DNA of 64,000 bases, taken from assembly GCF_001428065.1 (NCBI RefSeq), contig NZ_LMSE01000007.1:179852-243851 (forward strand), given 5' to 3'. This stretch comes from Nostocoides sp. Soil756 (GTDB lineage Bacteria > Actinomycetota > Actinomycetes > Actinomycetales > Dermatophilaceae). The notes below the pieces were generated by a model, which saw nothing but the letters and a program-made list of their open reading frames with translations, was not told the origin of the DNA and did no database searches. The translations under genes were made by a program, and so were the position numbers. Shown in pieces: positions 17,837 to 26,760 of this stretch. Within the stretch, counting starts at the first letter, position 1, and every line of letters starts with the position of its first letter.

Positions 17837-19240
17837 ATGCCCGCAGACGCCGCACCCGAGCGCGCGAAGACCACGCGCGGCCCCCTCCTCGCGGAGATCC
17901 GGGCCAGCCTCGGCGGCAACATCCGCCAGTACGGGATGATGATCGCCCTGCTGCTGCTGGTGGCGATGTTCTACTTCCTCACCGACGGCCTGTTCCTCGA
18001 GCCGCGCAACGTGACCTCGCTGCTGGTCCAGAACGGCTACATCCTCATCCTGGCCATCGGCATGGTCATGGTCATCATCGCGGGTCACATCGACCTCTCG
18101 GTGGGCTCGGTCTGCGCTTTCGTCGGGGCCTCGGTGGCGCTGGCGATCCAGCACTGGAGCCTGCCGTGGCCGGCCGCCATCCTGCTGGGCATCGCCCTCG
18201 GCATCCTGGTCGGGATGTGGCAGGGCTACTGGGTCGCCTACGTGGGCATCCCGGCCTTCATCGTCACCCTCGCCGGCATGCTGCTCTTCCGCGGCCTCGA
18301 CCTGATGATCCTCAACGCCCAGTCGATCTCGGTGCCCGAGTCGTTCCAGAAGATCGCCAACGGCTACCTGCCGGAGATGGGACCGGTCACCGGCTACCAC
18401 AACCCCACCCTGGTCCTGACCCTGCTGGCGATCGCCGCGTTCGCGTACTTCGAGCTGAAGAACCGCTCGGACCGCAAGAAGTACGAGATGCACGTGCCGC
18501 CGATGGCCGTCACCGTCATCAAGATCGCCTTCGCCGGCATCCTGCTGCTGGTGCTGGGGCTGCTGCTCGCGTCGTACAAGGGCGTCCCGGTGGTCGGCCT
18601 CATCCTGTTCGCGCTGGTGCTCCTCTACACGTTCATCACGCAGCGGACCGTGACCGGGCGGCACATCTACTCGGTGGGCGGCAACCGCAACGCGGCCGGC
18701 CTGTCGGGCGTGAACACCCAGCGCGTCGACTTCCTCGTGATGGTCAACATGGGGCTGCTCGCGGGCATCGCCGGCATGGTGTTCACCGCCTACCTCAACG
18801 CCGCCAACCCCAAGGACGGCGTGGGCTTCGAGCTCGACGCCATCGCCGCGGTGTTCATCGGTGGCGCGGCGGTCGCCGGCGGTGTCGGCACCGTGACCGG
18901 CGCCATGATCGGTGGCCTGGTGATGGGCGTGCTCAACCTGGGCCTGGCGAACATGAGCGTCGACAGCAACTGGATCCAGGTCATCAAGGGCCTGGTCCTG
19001 CTCGGCGCCGTCGCGTTCGACGTGCTGTCGAAGAAGGCCGGCCGCCGCTCGTTCATCGGGATGGTCATGGAGGCGTTCGGCGGCCGCCGCGAGAGCGCAC
19101 GCTCGGCGCCGTTGCCCGACACCGGGGTCGACGACTCCGGTGCCCACCCGACCGGCGGCTCGACGGCGGCGGTCGAGGAGGCCGCGCACTCCATCCACCT
19201 CGACGAGGTCGTCCCCGAGGAACCGTCCCGACAGGGGTGA
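17837..19240 (+). CDS. Sugar ABC transporter permease (MmsB/GguB type)
   Basis: 467 residues with roughly 10 hydrophobic helices, for example YGMMIALLLLVAMFYFLTDG and NGYILILAIGMVMVIIAGHIDLSVGSVCAFVG, the CUT2 permease signature. The GGNRNAAGLSGVNTQRVDFLVM and GGAAVAGGVGTVTGAMIGGLV segments are typical. It is about 50 residues longer than usual because of an acidic Ser/Pro/Glu tail after residue about 415. Follows the ATPase gene by 2 bases. Confidence 0.94.
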   Translation: MPADAAPERAKTTRGPLLAEIRASLGGNIRQYGMMIALLLLVAMFYFLTDGLFLEPRNVTSLLVQNGYILILAIGMVMVIIAGHIDLSVGSVCAFVGASVALAIQHWSLPWPAAILLGIALGILVGMWQGYWVAYVGIPAFIVTLAGMLLFRGLDLMILNAQSISVPESFQKIANGYLPEMGPVTGYHNPTLVLTLLAIAAFAYFELKNRSDRKKYEMHVPPMAVTVIKIAFAGILLLVLGLLLASYKGVPVVGLILFALVLLYTFITQRTVTGRHIYSVGGNRNAAGLSGVNTQRVDFLVMVNMGLLAGIAGMVFTAYLNAANPKDGVGFELDAIAAVFIGGAAVAGGVGTVTGAMIGGLVMGVLNLGLANMSVDSNWIQVIKGLVLLGAVAFDVLSKKAGRRSFIGMVMEAFGGRRESARSAPLPDTGVDDSGAHPTGGSTAAVEEAAHSIHLDEVVPEEPSRQG

Positions 19241-19253
19241 CGCACCGGGACCT

Positions 19254-19288
19254 CGGCCGGGGTGGCGACGTGAACGCCACCCCGGCCG
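19254..19288 (+). terminator. Terminator-like hairpin after the arabinose transporter
   Basis: CGGCCGGGGTGGCG (19254-19267) pairs perfectly with 19275-19288 across a 7-base loop. No T-run follows, as is usual in high-GC actinobacteria. It closes the arabinose gene cluster. Confidence 0.7.
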
Positions 19289-19367
19289 ACCGCTGTCCGG
19301 GGCGGGTCGCGGTCCGGCGGCGCGGAACACCCGGGCGCCGTGGGGACCGGGCTGGAACACTGGCCCC

Positions 19368-20585
19368 ATGCGCCGCATCGTCCAGAGCAAGAAGCTGCAG
19401 CACGTCCGCTACGACGTGCGCGGTCCGATCCTCGTCGAGGCCCAGCGGCTCGAGGCCGAGGGCCACAAGATCCTCAAGCTCAACATCGGCAACACCGCGC
19501 CCTTCGGGTTCGAGGCCCCCGAGGCGATCGTGGCCGACATGGTGCACAACCTGCCGCAGAGCCAGGGCTACGCCGACTCGCGGGGCATCTACTCCGCCCG
19601 CACCGCAGTGGCGCAGTACTACCAGTCGCGCGGGCTCACGGCCACCTCCGTCGACGACGTCTACATCGGCAACGGCGTCTCCGAGCTGATCACGATGGTG
19701 CTCCAGGCGTTCGTCGACGACGGCAACGAGGTGCTGGTCCCCGCCCCCGACTACCCCCTGTGGACCGGCGCGGTCTCGCTCTCGGGCGGGACCCCGGTGC
19801 ACTACCGCTGCGACGAGGAGAACGGCTGGATGCCCGACCTCGCCGACATCGAGGCCAAGATCACGCCGAACACCCATGCGCTGGTGCTCATCAACCCGAA
19901 CAACCCCACCGGGGCGGTGTACTCGCAGGAGATGGTGCGTTCGCTGGTCGACATCGCGCGGCGCCACGACCTGGTCGTCATGGCCGACGAGATCTACGAG
20001 AAGATCCTGTTCGACGACGCGGTGCACCACCACGCCGCGGCCGCCGCCGGCGACGACGTCCTGTGCCTCACCTTCAGCGGGCTGTCCAAGGCGTACCGGG
20101 TCTGCGGCTACCGCGCCGGCTGGGTCATGGTGTCCGGGCCGACGCACCTGGCCGGGGACTTCCTCGAGGGCCTGACCCTGCTGGCCAACATGCGGATGTG
20201 CGCCAACGTGCCGGCCCAGCACGCCATCCAGACCGCGCTCGGCGGCTACCAGTCGGTGAGTGAGCTCATCGCTCCCGGCGGCCGGTTCCGGGAGCAGAGC
20301 AAGCTCGCCGCTCGGCTGCTCAACGACATCCCGGGCGTCTCCTGCGTCGAGCCGATGGGCGCCCTGTACTGCTTCCCGCGCCTGGACCCGCAGGTCTACC
20401 CGATCGAGTCCGACGAGGCGTTCGTCATCGACCTGCTGCGGGCCAAGAAGATCCTGGTCACCCACGGCACCGGCTTCAACTGGTTCGCGCCCGACCACTT
20501 CCGTCTCGTCACGCTGCCCGACGAGGAGATCCTCACCGAGGCCATCGGGCGGATCGCCGAGTACCTCGAGACCATCCGCGCCTGA
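19368..20585 (+). CDS. PLP aminotransferase, AlaA (alanine transaminase) type
   Basis: 405 residues from ATG 19368. A class I/II fold-type I aminotransferase: LKLNIGNTAPFGFEAPEAI, SQGYADSRGIYSARTAVAQYYQ, INPNNPTGAVYS, VMADEIYEKILFDD and the lysine region TFSGLSKAYRVCGYRAGWV. These match the AlaA/YfbQ group that makes alanine from pyruvate and glutamate. The stop overlaps the next ATG by one base (TGATG), linking it to the fluoride channel pair. Confidence 0.92.
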   Translation: MRRIVQSKKLQHVRYDVRGPILVEAQRLEAEGHKILKLNIGNTAPFGFEAPEAIVADMVHNLPQSQGYADSRGIYSARTAVAQYYQSRGLTATSVDDVYIGNGVSELITMVLQAFVDDGNEVLVPAPDYPLWTGAVSLSGGTPVHYRCDEENGWMPDLADIEAKITPNTHALVLINPNNPTGAVYSQEMVRSLVDIARRHDLVVMADEIYEKILFDDAVHHHAAAAAGDDVLCLTFSGLSKAYRVCGYRAGWVMVSGPTHLAGDFLEGLTLLANMRMCANVPAQHAIQTALGGYQSVSELIAPGGRFREQSKLAARLLNDIPGVSCVEPMGALYCFPRLDPQVYPIESDEAFVIDLLRAKKILVTHGTGFNWFAPDHFRLVTLPDEEILTEAIGRIAEYLETIRA

Positions 20586-20998
20586 TGGCGGCGACCCAGG
20601 GCTCGTTCCCCGACGTCCGGCTGCTCGCCGCGGTGGCGGCCGGCGGTGTGGTGGGGTCCCTGGGGCGCTGGTCGGTGGGGCTCGCGCTGCCTCACGCAGC
20701 CGGCGGGATGCCGTGGGCCACCCTGGTCGTCAACGTCACCGGCGCCTTCGCGATGGGCCTGCTCGTGGCGTTCCTGGTCGACCGGCCCGGCGTGCACCGG
20801 CTCCTGCGGCCGTTCGTCGGGGTGGGGGTGCTCGGGGGCTGGACGACGTTCTCGACGCTGGCGGTCGACGTGGTGCAGCTCGGCGTGGCCGGGCGGGTGG
20901 CGGTGCTGCTGGGCTACCTGCTGGCTACCCTCGCCGTCGGGGTGGCGGCCGTCGGGGCCGGGGTGGCCCTCGGGCGCCGGGTCTGGCCGGGCCCGTGA
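20585..20998 (+). CDS. crcB: Fluoride channel FluC/CrcB, first subunit
   Basis: 137 residues with four hydrophobic helices. The motifs GGVVGSLGRWSVG, TLVVNVTGAFAMG and GVGVLGGWTTFSTLAVDV are the FluC pore signature with the TTFSTL stretch. It exports fluoride down its gradient. It would pair with the second copy, whose GTG overlaps this stop by 4 bases; actinobacterial Flu channels are commonly encoded as two genes that form an antiparallel heterodimer. No fluoride riboswitch is visible because the start lies inside the aminotransferase stop. Confidence 0.93.
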   Translation: MAATQGSFPDVRLLAAVAAGGVVGSLGRWSVGLALPHAAGGMPWATLVVNVTGAFAMGLLVAFLVDRPGVHRLLRPFVGVGVLGGWTTFSTLAVDVVQLGVAGRVAVLLGYLLATLAVGVAAVGAGVALGRRVWPGP

Positions 20999-21354
20999 CC
21001 GCCACCCCTGCGCTGCTGGTCGCGCTCGGGGCCGCTGTCGGGGCGCCGGCCCGGCTGCTCGTCGGCCACGCGCTGCGCACGCGCTGGGGGGCCGTCCCGC
21101 CCGCCGGCACCCTGGCCGTGAACGTCGCCGGCTCGTTCCTGCTGGGGCTGCTGGTGGGCGGCGGGGCGGGCCCGGCGTGGCTGGCGCTGTTGGGCACCGG
21201 CTTCTGCGGGGCCTTCACGACGTTCTCGACCCTGGCCCTCGAGGTGTGGGAGGCGGCCGAGGACCGGCGGCGGGTCGAGGCGGCCACGGTGGTCGGCCTC
21301 TCGCTGGTGCTCGGGCTCGGCGCCGCCGCCCTCGGCTACGTCTTCGCCGCGTAG
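20995..21354 (+). CDS. crcB: Fluoride channel FluC/CrcB, second subunit
   Basis: 119 residues from GTG 20995 (GTGA overlap with the first copy). Motifs: GAAVGAPARLLVGHALR, TLAVNVAGSFLLGLL and GTGFCGAFTTFSTLALEVWE, again four helices. The charge distribution differs from copy 1, as expected for a dual-topology pair inserted in opposite directions. Confidence 0.93.
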   Translation: MTATPALLVALGAAVGAPARLLVGHALRTRWGAVPPAGTLAVNVAGSFLLGLLVGGGAGPAWLALLGTGFCGAFTTFSTLALEVWEAAEDRRRVEAATVVGLSLVLGLGAAALGYVFAA

Positions 21355-21385
21355 GCGCCGGCGCCCGGCCCCGGACCCGCGCCCG

Positions 21386-23167
21386 TCAGAGGACGAAGAC
21401 CGTGAGGTAGCGGACGAACAGGACCGCGGCCACGAGGGCCAGCACGGCGGCCCCGGCGGAGAGCTGCCGGCTGACCGGCACCGCGGCCGACGGCCTCACG
21501 ACGGGGCGCAGGTCCGCGACGGCAGCGGCGACCGCCGCCGCGCTGGGGCCCGTCCGGGACCGTGCACCTCCTCCGCCGCCCCAGGGTCCCAGCACCAGGA
21601 CGTCCTCGGCGTCGTCCGCGTCCTCCGCGTTCTCACCCCGTCGCTTGTCCCACAGCAGCACCACGAGATCGTCCCCCGCGACCCTCACATCGGCCACCGC
21701 CCCCATCGGGACGTGGTGGCGCCACACCGCGTCGACGAGCCGGAGCCGGTCGCGACCGACGTGGACGCAGGAGAGGAGGCGGGTCATGCCCCAGTGCGCG
21801 GCCGACAGGACGCTGAGGCAGACGCCGATCGCCTGCCACCACGACGCCTCGTCCCAGCCGAGGACCCAGACGCCCGCCACGGTGGCGGCGAGGGCAGCCG
21901 CCGCACCCACGGCCCGGTCGAGCACGGAGGGCGACAGGGCGACCGGCAGTTCGGCACCGGCCACGTGCTCGGCCACGGGTTCGCTCCACGCCGCGACGTC
22001 GTCCTGGAGGTCGGGGTCGAGGAAGGCGTCGTCGATGCTGGGCAGGCCGCCCAGGGCGACCAGCGGCGCCGCCGGCAGCTCGGTACCGCCGGGGTGGACG
22101 AGCGCGCACCACCCGCCGTCACGGACGTCTCCGACGAGCCACCCGGACCGTACGCGGTGCTCCAGGCGGGCCGGCCCGTCCGCCGCCAGGCGCGGACCGC
22201 CGACGGTCTCCAGCTCCGCGACGACGACGTCACGGTCAGTGGCGATCACCGGCAGCGGAGAGTCGTCGACGTCGAGCCACCGCACCGGAACCCCCGACGA
22301 CGGCGGGTGCGCGAGGAGAGCGCCCCGCCGTACCCGACCGGTCAGCAGGGGCCTCCCGACCACGAGCGCGAGGAGCAGCGCCCCGCCCGCCAGTGAGACC
22401 CACCACGTGCGGTCCGGGGGCTCGGCCACCAGATGGGTCCAGGTCGCATCGGTGGGGTCGACCCGCGCCAGCACCGCGTCGCCCACGTCGTACTCGTCGA
22501 GGGTCGTGACGACCGGCTCCGGCGGGACGCCGGGCACCGGCCGATCGAGCCGCAACCGGTACGCGGCCCCGTCCTCCCCGTCCACGACCGCGACCACCTT
22601 CGCCGGAGCGTCGACCGCCCGGCCCTCGTGGGCCGCATCGGAACGCAGATCGAGGGCGAAGAAGCCCAGACCCGCGACCGAGACTGCCAGCAGGGCACCC
22701 ACCGCCACGTGACGCACCCCGACGGCGACGCCCGGGTCGCGTCCGGAGGGGACGACGGGAAGCGCGACGAAGGCGTCCAGGAGCACGCGGCGGCGCGCGG
22801 TGTCCTCGCGACGGAGCACGACGACATGCCATACGTGGAGGACCGCGAGCAGGGTCCACGCGATGTTCGCTGCGAGGACGTCATCGAACCCGAGGTCCAG
22901 GAGGGCGAAGGCGATGGCGCACCCCGCCGCCTCGAGGGGCCTCCACCACACGAGCACCACCGCAGCGAACGCGAGCACGATCGCCGCGGCGAACGTCGGG
23001 TGGGGCCCGCAGACGGACGGGTCCGCAGGGGAACAGCGACCCGTGTCGCCGGCGACGGAGATCCCGAAGGCCGCGACGCCCGCGACGACGAGCGCCCCCC
23101 GGCGCGTGCTGGACCCGAGTCCGGCCGTCCACGCCCGGGCGCGTTCCACTGTCATCCCGCGCGTCAC
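21386..23167 (-). CDS. Large multispanning membrane protein, unknown function
   Basis: 593 residues from GTG 23167, with TAGGCT 6 bases upstream supporting a leaderless start; an ATG four codons later is the alternative. I see about nine hydrophobic segments (about 25-42, 60-77, 80-97, 99-118, 150-170, 255-275, then a cluster after 410 and one at the C-terminus). Between them are soluble stretches with a small beta-rich domain (VVAVVDGEDGAAYRLRLDRPVPGV, YDVGDAVLARVDPTD). A Gly-rich linker precedes the last helix. I do not recognise a family. It is convergent with crcB. Confidence 0.75.
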   Translation of the reverse strand: MTRGMTVERARAWTAGLGSSTRRGALVVAGVAAFGISVAGDTGRCSPADPSVCGPHPTFAAAIVLAFAAVVLVWWRPLEAAGCAIAFALLDLGFDDVLAANIAWTLLAVLHVWHVVVLRREDTARRRVLLDAFVALPVVPSGRDPGVAVGVRHVAVGALLAVSVAGLGFFALDLRSDAAHEGRAVDAPAKVVAVVDGEDGAAYRLRLDRPVPGVPPEPVVTTLDEYDVGDAVLARVDPTDATWTHLVAEPPDRTWWVSLAGGALLLALVVGRPLLTGRVRRGALLAHPPSSGVPVRWLDVDDSPLPVIATDRDVVVAELETVGGPRLAADGPARLEHRVRSGWLVGDVRDGGWCALVHPGGTELPAAPLVALGGLPSIDDAFLDPDLQDDVAAWSEPVAEHVAGAELPVALSPSVLDRAVGAAAALAATVAGVWVLGWDEASWWQAIGVCLSVLSAAHWGMTRLLSCVHVGRDRLRLVDAVWRHHVPMGAVADVRVAGDDLVVLLWDKRRGENAEDADDAEDVLVLGPWGGGGGARSRTGPSAAAVAAAVADLRPVVRPSAAVPVSRQLSAGAAVLALVAAVLFVRYLTVFVL

Positions 23168-23173
23168 GCCGCG

Positions 23174-23179
23174 AGCCTA
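23174..23179 (-). promoter_or_regulatory. Leaderless -10 box (TAGGCT) for the large membrane protein gene
   Basis: On the minus strand TAGGCT is followed by 6 bases and then GTG at 23167, with no ribosome-binding sequence. The spacing supports a leaderless transcript and decides the start. Confidence 0.45.
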
Positions 23180-23231
23180 GGACGCACCCGGCTCACGGCC
23201 CCGTCGTGGCGCGCCGGTGGTGCTGTCCGCG

Positions 23232-24959
23232 TCAGGAGACGGCGCGGAGGGCGTTGACGATCCCGTCCCCGTAGAACCCGTTGAACGACGTCGTCCCGAC
23301 ACAGGTGGCGGTGAACTCCGCCGTGCGTCCGACGTCGAGGTAGGACTGCGACCCACCGTCCGGGCAGGCGTGGTCGCGTGCGGTCGCCATCAGGATCGAG
23401 CGCGTCTGCGCGGAGGGGAGGCCGAAGTCGGCCGCGCTCGTGCCACTGCCGTGGGCCGCGACGACCAGCGCGGCGACACCCGCCGCGTGCGGCGAGGCCA
23501 TGGACGTCCCCTGGAGCCACTGGTAGTAGCCACAGGTGGCGGTGTTCTCGTTGAACTTGCCGTTCGAGCACGACTTGAGCACGCCGTTGGTGCGCCCGGC
23601 CTTGGTGACGTTGCCGTTCTTGTCGACCTCACCGGTGGCGAGGAGGACGTTGAGCGGCGCCGTCGACAGGATGAGGTTGCCGTTGGTCCGGTACGAGCTC
23701 GTGCCCAGCCCGTCGCGGTACCAGCCGCCGGGCGCCGAGACCTCGATCTCGCCGGAGGCGAGGTCGGTCGTGTAGTTGGAGTAGTCCGCCTTGCGCTCGG
23801 ACGGCCCGAGCGCGGAGACGCCCACGACGTCCGGGCCCTCGACCGGCAGGTCGAAGCACGTGGCGTTGTCGATCGTGCGCGGGTGCTCGGTGCCGCCGGG
23901 GTAGTCCGGGCTCGAGGTGTCGGTGCGCGGGTCGGCCATGTCCTCGTGGTTGTTGCCGAGCGCTCCGACCAGCGTGACGCCCTTCTCCGAGGCGTACCGC
24001 AGCGCCCGCGTCATCGCGGTGATGATGAGGTCCTGCTCGGCGGCCTGCTCGGGCGTGTCCTCGGGGGCACCGCCTTGGCAGTTGTAGAGCCACGGGTCGA
24101 CGTAGAACGACATGTTGACCACGTCGATGCCCTCGTCGCCGGCATAGGTCAGGGCGTTGACGACGGGGCTCAGGAAGAAGTAGCCGCTGTCCTGGCCGCC
24201 TCGGATGTTGACGATGTCGGCGTCCGGCGCCACGCCGGACAGACCGACGCCGTTGAGGGCTGCCGCGATAGTGCCCGCGACGTGCGTGCCGTGACCGTCG
24301 TCGTCGACGTTCGCCGGGTCGACGCAGTCCGCGTACTCGCACGGGCCGTCGATGGCCGGGATGTCGGTGGTGAAGTTGCGCGACAGGGCGTTGTCGAAGT
24401 TCGGCGCCAGGTCGGGGTGGGTCCCGTCGACACCGGTGTCCAGGATGCCGACGCGGACCTTCCGGCCGGTCTCGACCGCGTGGGCCTCGGGGGCGTCGAT
24501 CATGTCCATGCCCCAGAGGAGGCCGTCGAGCGGGTCCCCACCCGGCGGCGGTGCCGGCACCGCGCCCGAGCCGTTCGCGCGGCTCTTGTCGAAGGCGTGC
24601 TCCTTCTCGACCGGGTCCGGCGCGGCCGGGGCGGTCGTGGTCGCGCGGCCGACGACGCCGTTGACCGCAGCGCCCGACACCCCCGGGAGGGAGCGCGCGC
24701 GGGCGGCGAAGCCGCTCTGCGTGGAGCTGACCGTGACCAGCCCGACGGCGGTGTTCACCGACGTCACGGTCGCTCCGGCCTGTTCGAGCCGGGTCGCGAG
24801 CGCGCGGGCGTCGGTGCCCTCGGCCGCCAGCACGGCGTAGTCGGTCCGGGCGGTCGTGGTGCCGGCCGTGGTCAGGGCCGTGGCGGTGGTGGTGGCGCCG
24901 AGGGCGCTCGTGGCCAGGGCCACCGCACCGGTCAGGGCGACCATGCGAGATCGTCGCAT
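23232..24959 (-). CDS. Secreted S8 (subtilisin) serine protease
   Basis: 575 residues from ATG 24959 after GGAGGAG. Signal peptide residues 1-29 (MRRSRMVALTGAVALATSAL...). A propeptide-like I9 region (about 40-105, YAVLAAEGTDARALATRLEQAG) is followed by the catalytic domain with all three residues: D174 in GILDTGVDGTHPDL, H223 in DGHGTHVAGT and S486 in GTSMASPHAAG. The oxyanion Asn lies in VGALGNNHEDM. The long domain with several Cys pairs resembles bacterial lantibiotic-leader or general extracellular subtilases. No cell-wall anchor is visible, so the enzyme is probably released. Confidence 0.94.
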   Translation of the reverse strand: MRRSRMVALTGAVALATSALGATTTATALTTAGTTTARTDYAVLAAEGTDARALATRLEQAGATVTSVNTAVGLVTVSSTQSGFAARARSLPGVSGAAVNGVVGRATTTAPAAPDPVEKEHAFDKSRANGSGAVPAPPPGGDPLDGLLWGMDMIDAPEAHAVETGRKVRVGILDTGVDGTHPDLAPNFDNALSRNFTTDIPAIDGPCEYADCVDPANVDDDGHGTHVAGTIAAALNGVGLSGVAPDADIVNIRGGQDSGYFFLSPVVNALTYAGDEGIDVVNMSFYVDPWLYNCQGGAPEDTPEQAAEQDLIITAMTRALRYASEKGVTLVGALGNNHEDMADPRTDTSSPDYPGGTEHPRTIDNATCFDLPVEGPDVVGVSALGPSERKADYSNYTTDLASGEIEVSAPGGWYRDGLGTSSYRTNGNLILSTAPLNVLLATGEVDKNGNVTKAGRTNGVLKSCSNGKFNENTATCGYYQWLQGTSMASPHAAGVAALVVAAHGSGTSAADFGLPSAQTRSILMATARDHACPDGGSQSYLDVGRTAEFTATCVGTTSFNGFYGDGIVNALRAVS

Positions 24960-25063
24960 CGTGTGTCTCCTCCGTCGGGGATGGGCGCGTCGTTGCACCC
25001 ACGCCGCACCGTAGGCCAGGGACCGGGTCCCGGGGAAGGGCCCGGACCGTATGCTCTGGCCGT

Positions 25064-25453
25064 ATGCCACGCCATCCCCGGGGGCCGGTCCCCGACGTCT
25101 TCGAGGCGTTCGCCGACCGGGTCGAGGACGCACCCGGTCGCGGCGACGCCCTCCCCGCCGGCCGGCACCTGGCGCGTTCGGCGGGGCTGACCGTGCTCCT
25201 GATGGTGCTGGGCGGTCTCGGCACGATCGGCGGCGCGTGGGTCGCCTCCGGCCACACCCCCGACCTCGCCTACACGACGCTGCTCTGGGAGGGCCTCGCG
25301 CTCGTGCTCTGGTGCGGCCTCTGGGGGCTGCTGTCGGGGGCCTCCACGCTCGCCCTCGGGGTACTCGTGGTCGCGCTGCCGTGGGTGCGGCGGCGCCGGC
25401 GTGAGGGTCAGGCCCGGATGGCCGAGGGCGCTACCTCCACCTCCAGCCCGTAG
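25064..25453 (+). CDS. Small membrane protein, unknown
   Basis: 129 residues from ATG 25064; TATGCT lies 8 bases upstream, so it may be leaderless. Two hydrophobic stretches (about 36-58, SAGLTVLLMVLGGLGTIGGAWVA, and about 70-104, a longer segment able to cross twice) are followed by RRRRREG. The 3' end overlaps the convergent NlpC/P60-like gene by 46 bases. No family recognised. Confidence 0.6.
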   Translation: MPRHPRGPVPDVFEAFADRVEDAPGRGDALPAGRHLARSAGLTVLLMVLGGLGTIGGAWVASGHTPDLAYTTLLWEGLALVLWCGLWGLLSGASTLALGVLVVALPWVRRRRREGQARMAEGATSTSSP

Positions 25454-26070
25454 GACCAGCCCGGAGCCAGCGGCAGGGTGTCGCCGCTCCAGAAGCGGCC
25501 CGGGTCGTACCAGTTCGTCGGCGCGTCGCCGCGCAGCACTCCCATCTCCTCGAGCGTGGCCGCGACGACCTCGGCGCAGTAGGCGTCCTCGGGCCGCAGC
25601 CCCTTGCGCTCTAGGGTCGCGCGGGTCAGGTGCGCGTCGCGACCCTTGAGCCAGCGCCAGCCGAGGCGCAGGGTCGACGGGAACGAGACCCCGTCGAGCC
25701 GGGCCACCGTGCGCAGGGCTGCGTCCTCCTCGGCCGGGCCCGCCGCCGGCTCGAGCTGACGCAGCCAGGCCCGCTGGCCGTACCGGCCCTGCCAGGTGCC
25801 CACCGCCTCGGCCAGGTCGTGCAGCTGCACCCCGCGGTGGTGACCGCCGGTCCAGTGGTCGCGCAGCGAGCGCCCGAGCTCGGCGTGCCACATCAGCGGC
25901 GGCAGGTCGTCGAGGACGAGCGCCATCCCCACGTGGTTGACCGGGGCGTTGCTGGCCGTCTGGATGACGCGGTCGGCCACCGTGCCGCCCCGGAAGATCC
26001 AGAGGTCACCGGTACGGGTGGCCGCGACGGCCTCGTCGAAGGGGACGGCATGGGACCCGGTGCGCGCCAT
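25408..26070 (-). CDS. YiiX/YebB-like permuted NlpC/P60 cysteine hydrolase
   Basis: 220 residues. The fold is a circularly permuted papain-like peptidase/amidase: the His comes early in TASNAPVNHVGMALV (about residue 46) and the Cys late in EDAYCAEVVAATLEEMG (about 164). GDLWIFRGGTVADRVIQ is the typical first strand. There is no signal peptide, so it is probably cytoplasmic; substrates of this group are mostly unknown. CAGACT six bases upstream is a weak leaderless -10. Confidence 0.8.
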   Translation of the reverse strand: MARTGSHAVPFDEAVAATRTGDLWIFRGGTVADRVIQTASNAPVNHVGMALVLDDLPPLMWHAELGRSLRDHWTGGHHRGVQLHDLAEAVGTWQGRYGQRAWLRQLEPAAGPAEEDAALRTVARLDGVSFPSTLRLGWRWLKGRDAHLTRATLERKGLRPEDAYCAEVVAATLEEMGVLRGDAPTNWYDPGRFWSGDTLPLAPGWSYGLEVEVAPSAIRA

Positions 26071-26099
26071 GGCCCCAGTCTGCCCGGCCCCCGCCTCGC

Positions 26100-26105
26100 T
26101 ACTGT
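26100..26105 (+). promoter_or_regulatory. Leaderless -10 box (TACTGT)
   Basis: TACTGT ends 7 bases before the ATG at 26113, and no ribosome-binding sequence is present. Supports a short leaderless gene. Confidence 0.4.
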
Positions 26106-26112
26106 GGGCGAC

Positions 26113-26295
26113 ATGGCGAACCGCAACCGCTGGCTGAAGCTGCTCGGGGTGGCCAGCGCGGCCGGGGTGGTGGCCACCGGGGTGCTGGTGGCGCGCGACG
26201 AGCGTGCGCGCCGCGCCTACTCCCCCGACGAGGTGCGCGACCGGCTCCGCGAGCGCGCCGAACGGGGCACCGAACGCCCGGGCGGCGACGGCTGA
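26113..26295 (+). CDS. 60-residue single-pass membrane protein
   Basis: MANRNRWLKLLGVASAAG begins with a basic N-terminus, then one helix (about 9-28). The tail is strongly charged (ARDERARRAYSPDEVRDRLRERAERG) and probably helical in the cytoplasm. The leaderless -10 supports it. Small proteins of this shape are common and uncharacterised in the group. Divergent from the YiiX-like gene. Confidence 0.6.
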   Translation: MANRNRWLKLLGVASAAGVVATGVLVARDERARRAYSPDEVRDRLRERAERGTERPGGDG

Positions 26296-26321
26296 CGACC
26301 GGCCGGACCGTGCGCCGGTCC

Positions 26322-26756
26322 TCAGCGGCGGGGGATGAGGGGATGCTCGGCGCGGGCCCGGATCTGCTGCACGGCCCAGGTGTTGCCGTCGGGGTCGGCG
26401 AAGCCGAAGAACGTCGAACCGTCACGCTCGTCGAACGAGGTGATGTCATCGCAGGCCACCCCGCGGGCAGTCAGCCCGTCGCGAGCCGCCACGGCGTCGG
26501 CCACCACCAGCTGGAGGCCGTGCAGGGAGCCGGGTTCCATCCGCTGCATCGCCGGCATGGTGCCGAACACCACCGAGCAGCCCGAGCCGGGCGGGGTGAG
26601 CTGCACGACGCGGCCGAAGCCGGCGTCGACGTCGTGGTCGAGGTGGAAGCCCACCCCCTCGCGGTAGAAGGCGATGGCGGCGTCGACGTCCGACACCGGC
26701 AGCGTCACGACCTCGAGGGTGAAGTCCAGGCCGGTCACGGCGGCGGGGGTGTCCAT
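26322..26756 (-). CDS. VOC (glyoxalase/bleomycin-resistance fold) protein
   Basis: 144 residues from ATG 26756; a TTG at 26768 overlapping the LacI stop is possible but less likely. Two beta-alpha-beta-beta-beta units: TLPVSDVDAAIAFYREGVGFHLDHD and GVACDDITSFDERDGSTFFGFADPDGNTWAVQQ, the ending typical of the vicinal oxygen chelate family. The metal ligands are not certain and the substrate is unknown. It follows the LacI regulator gene directly and may be co-transcribed with it. Confidence 0.85.
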   Translation of the reverse strand: MDTPAAVTGLDFTLEVVTLPVSDVDAAIAFYREGVGFHLDHDVDAGFGRVVQLTPPGSGCSVVFGTMPAMQRMEPGSLHGLQLVVADAVAARDGLTARGVACDDITSFDERDGSTFFGFADPDGNTWAVQQIRARAEHPLIPRR

Positions 26757-26760
26757 CCGG

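Noticed and set aside
20585-20998. Fluoride riboswitch before crcB
   Set aside because: The start overlaps the aminotransferase stop, so there is no leader, and no fluoride aptamer sequence was seen upstream.
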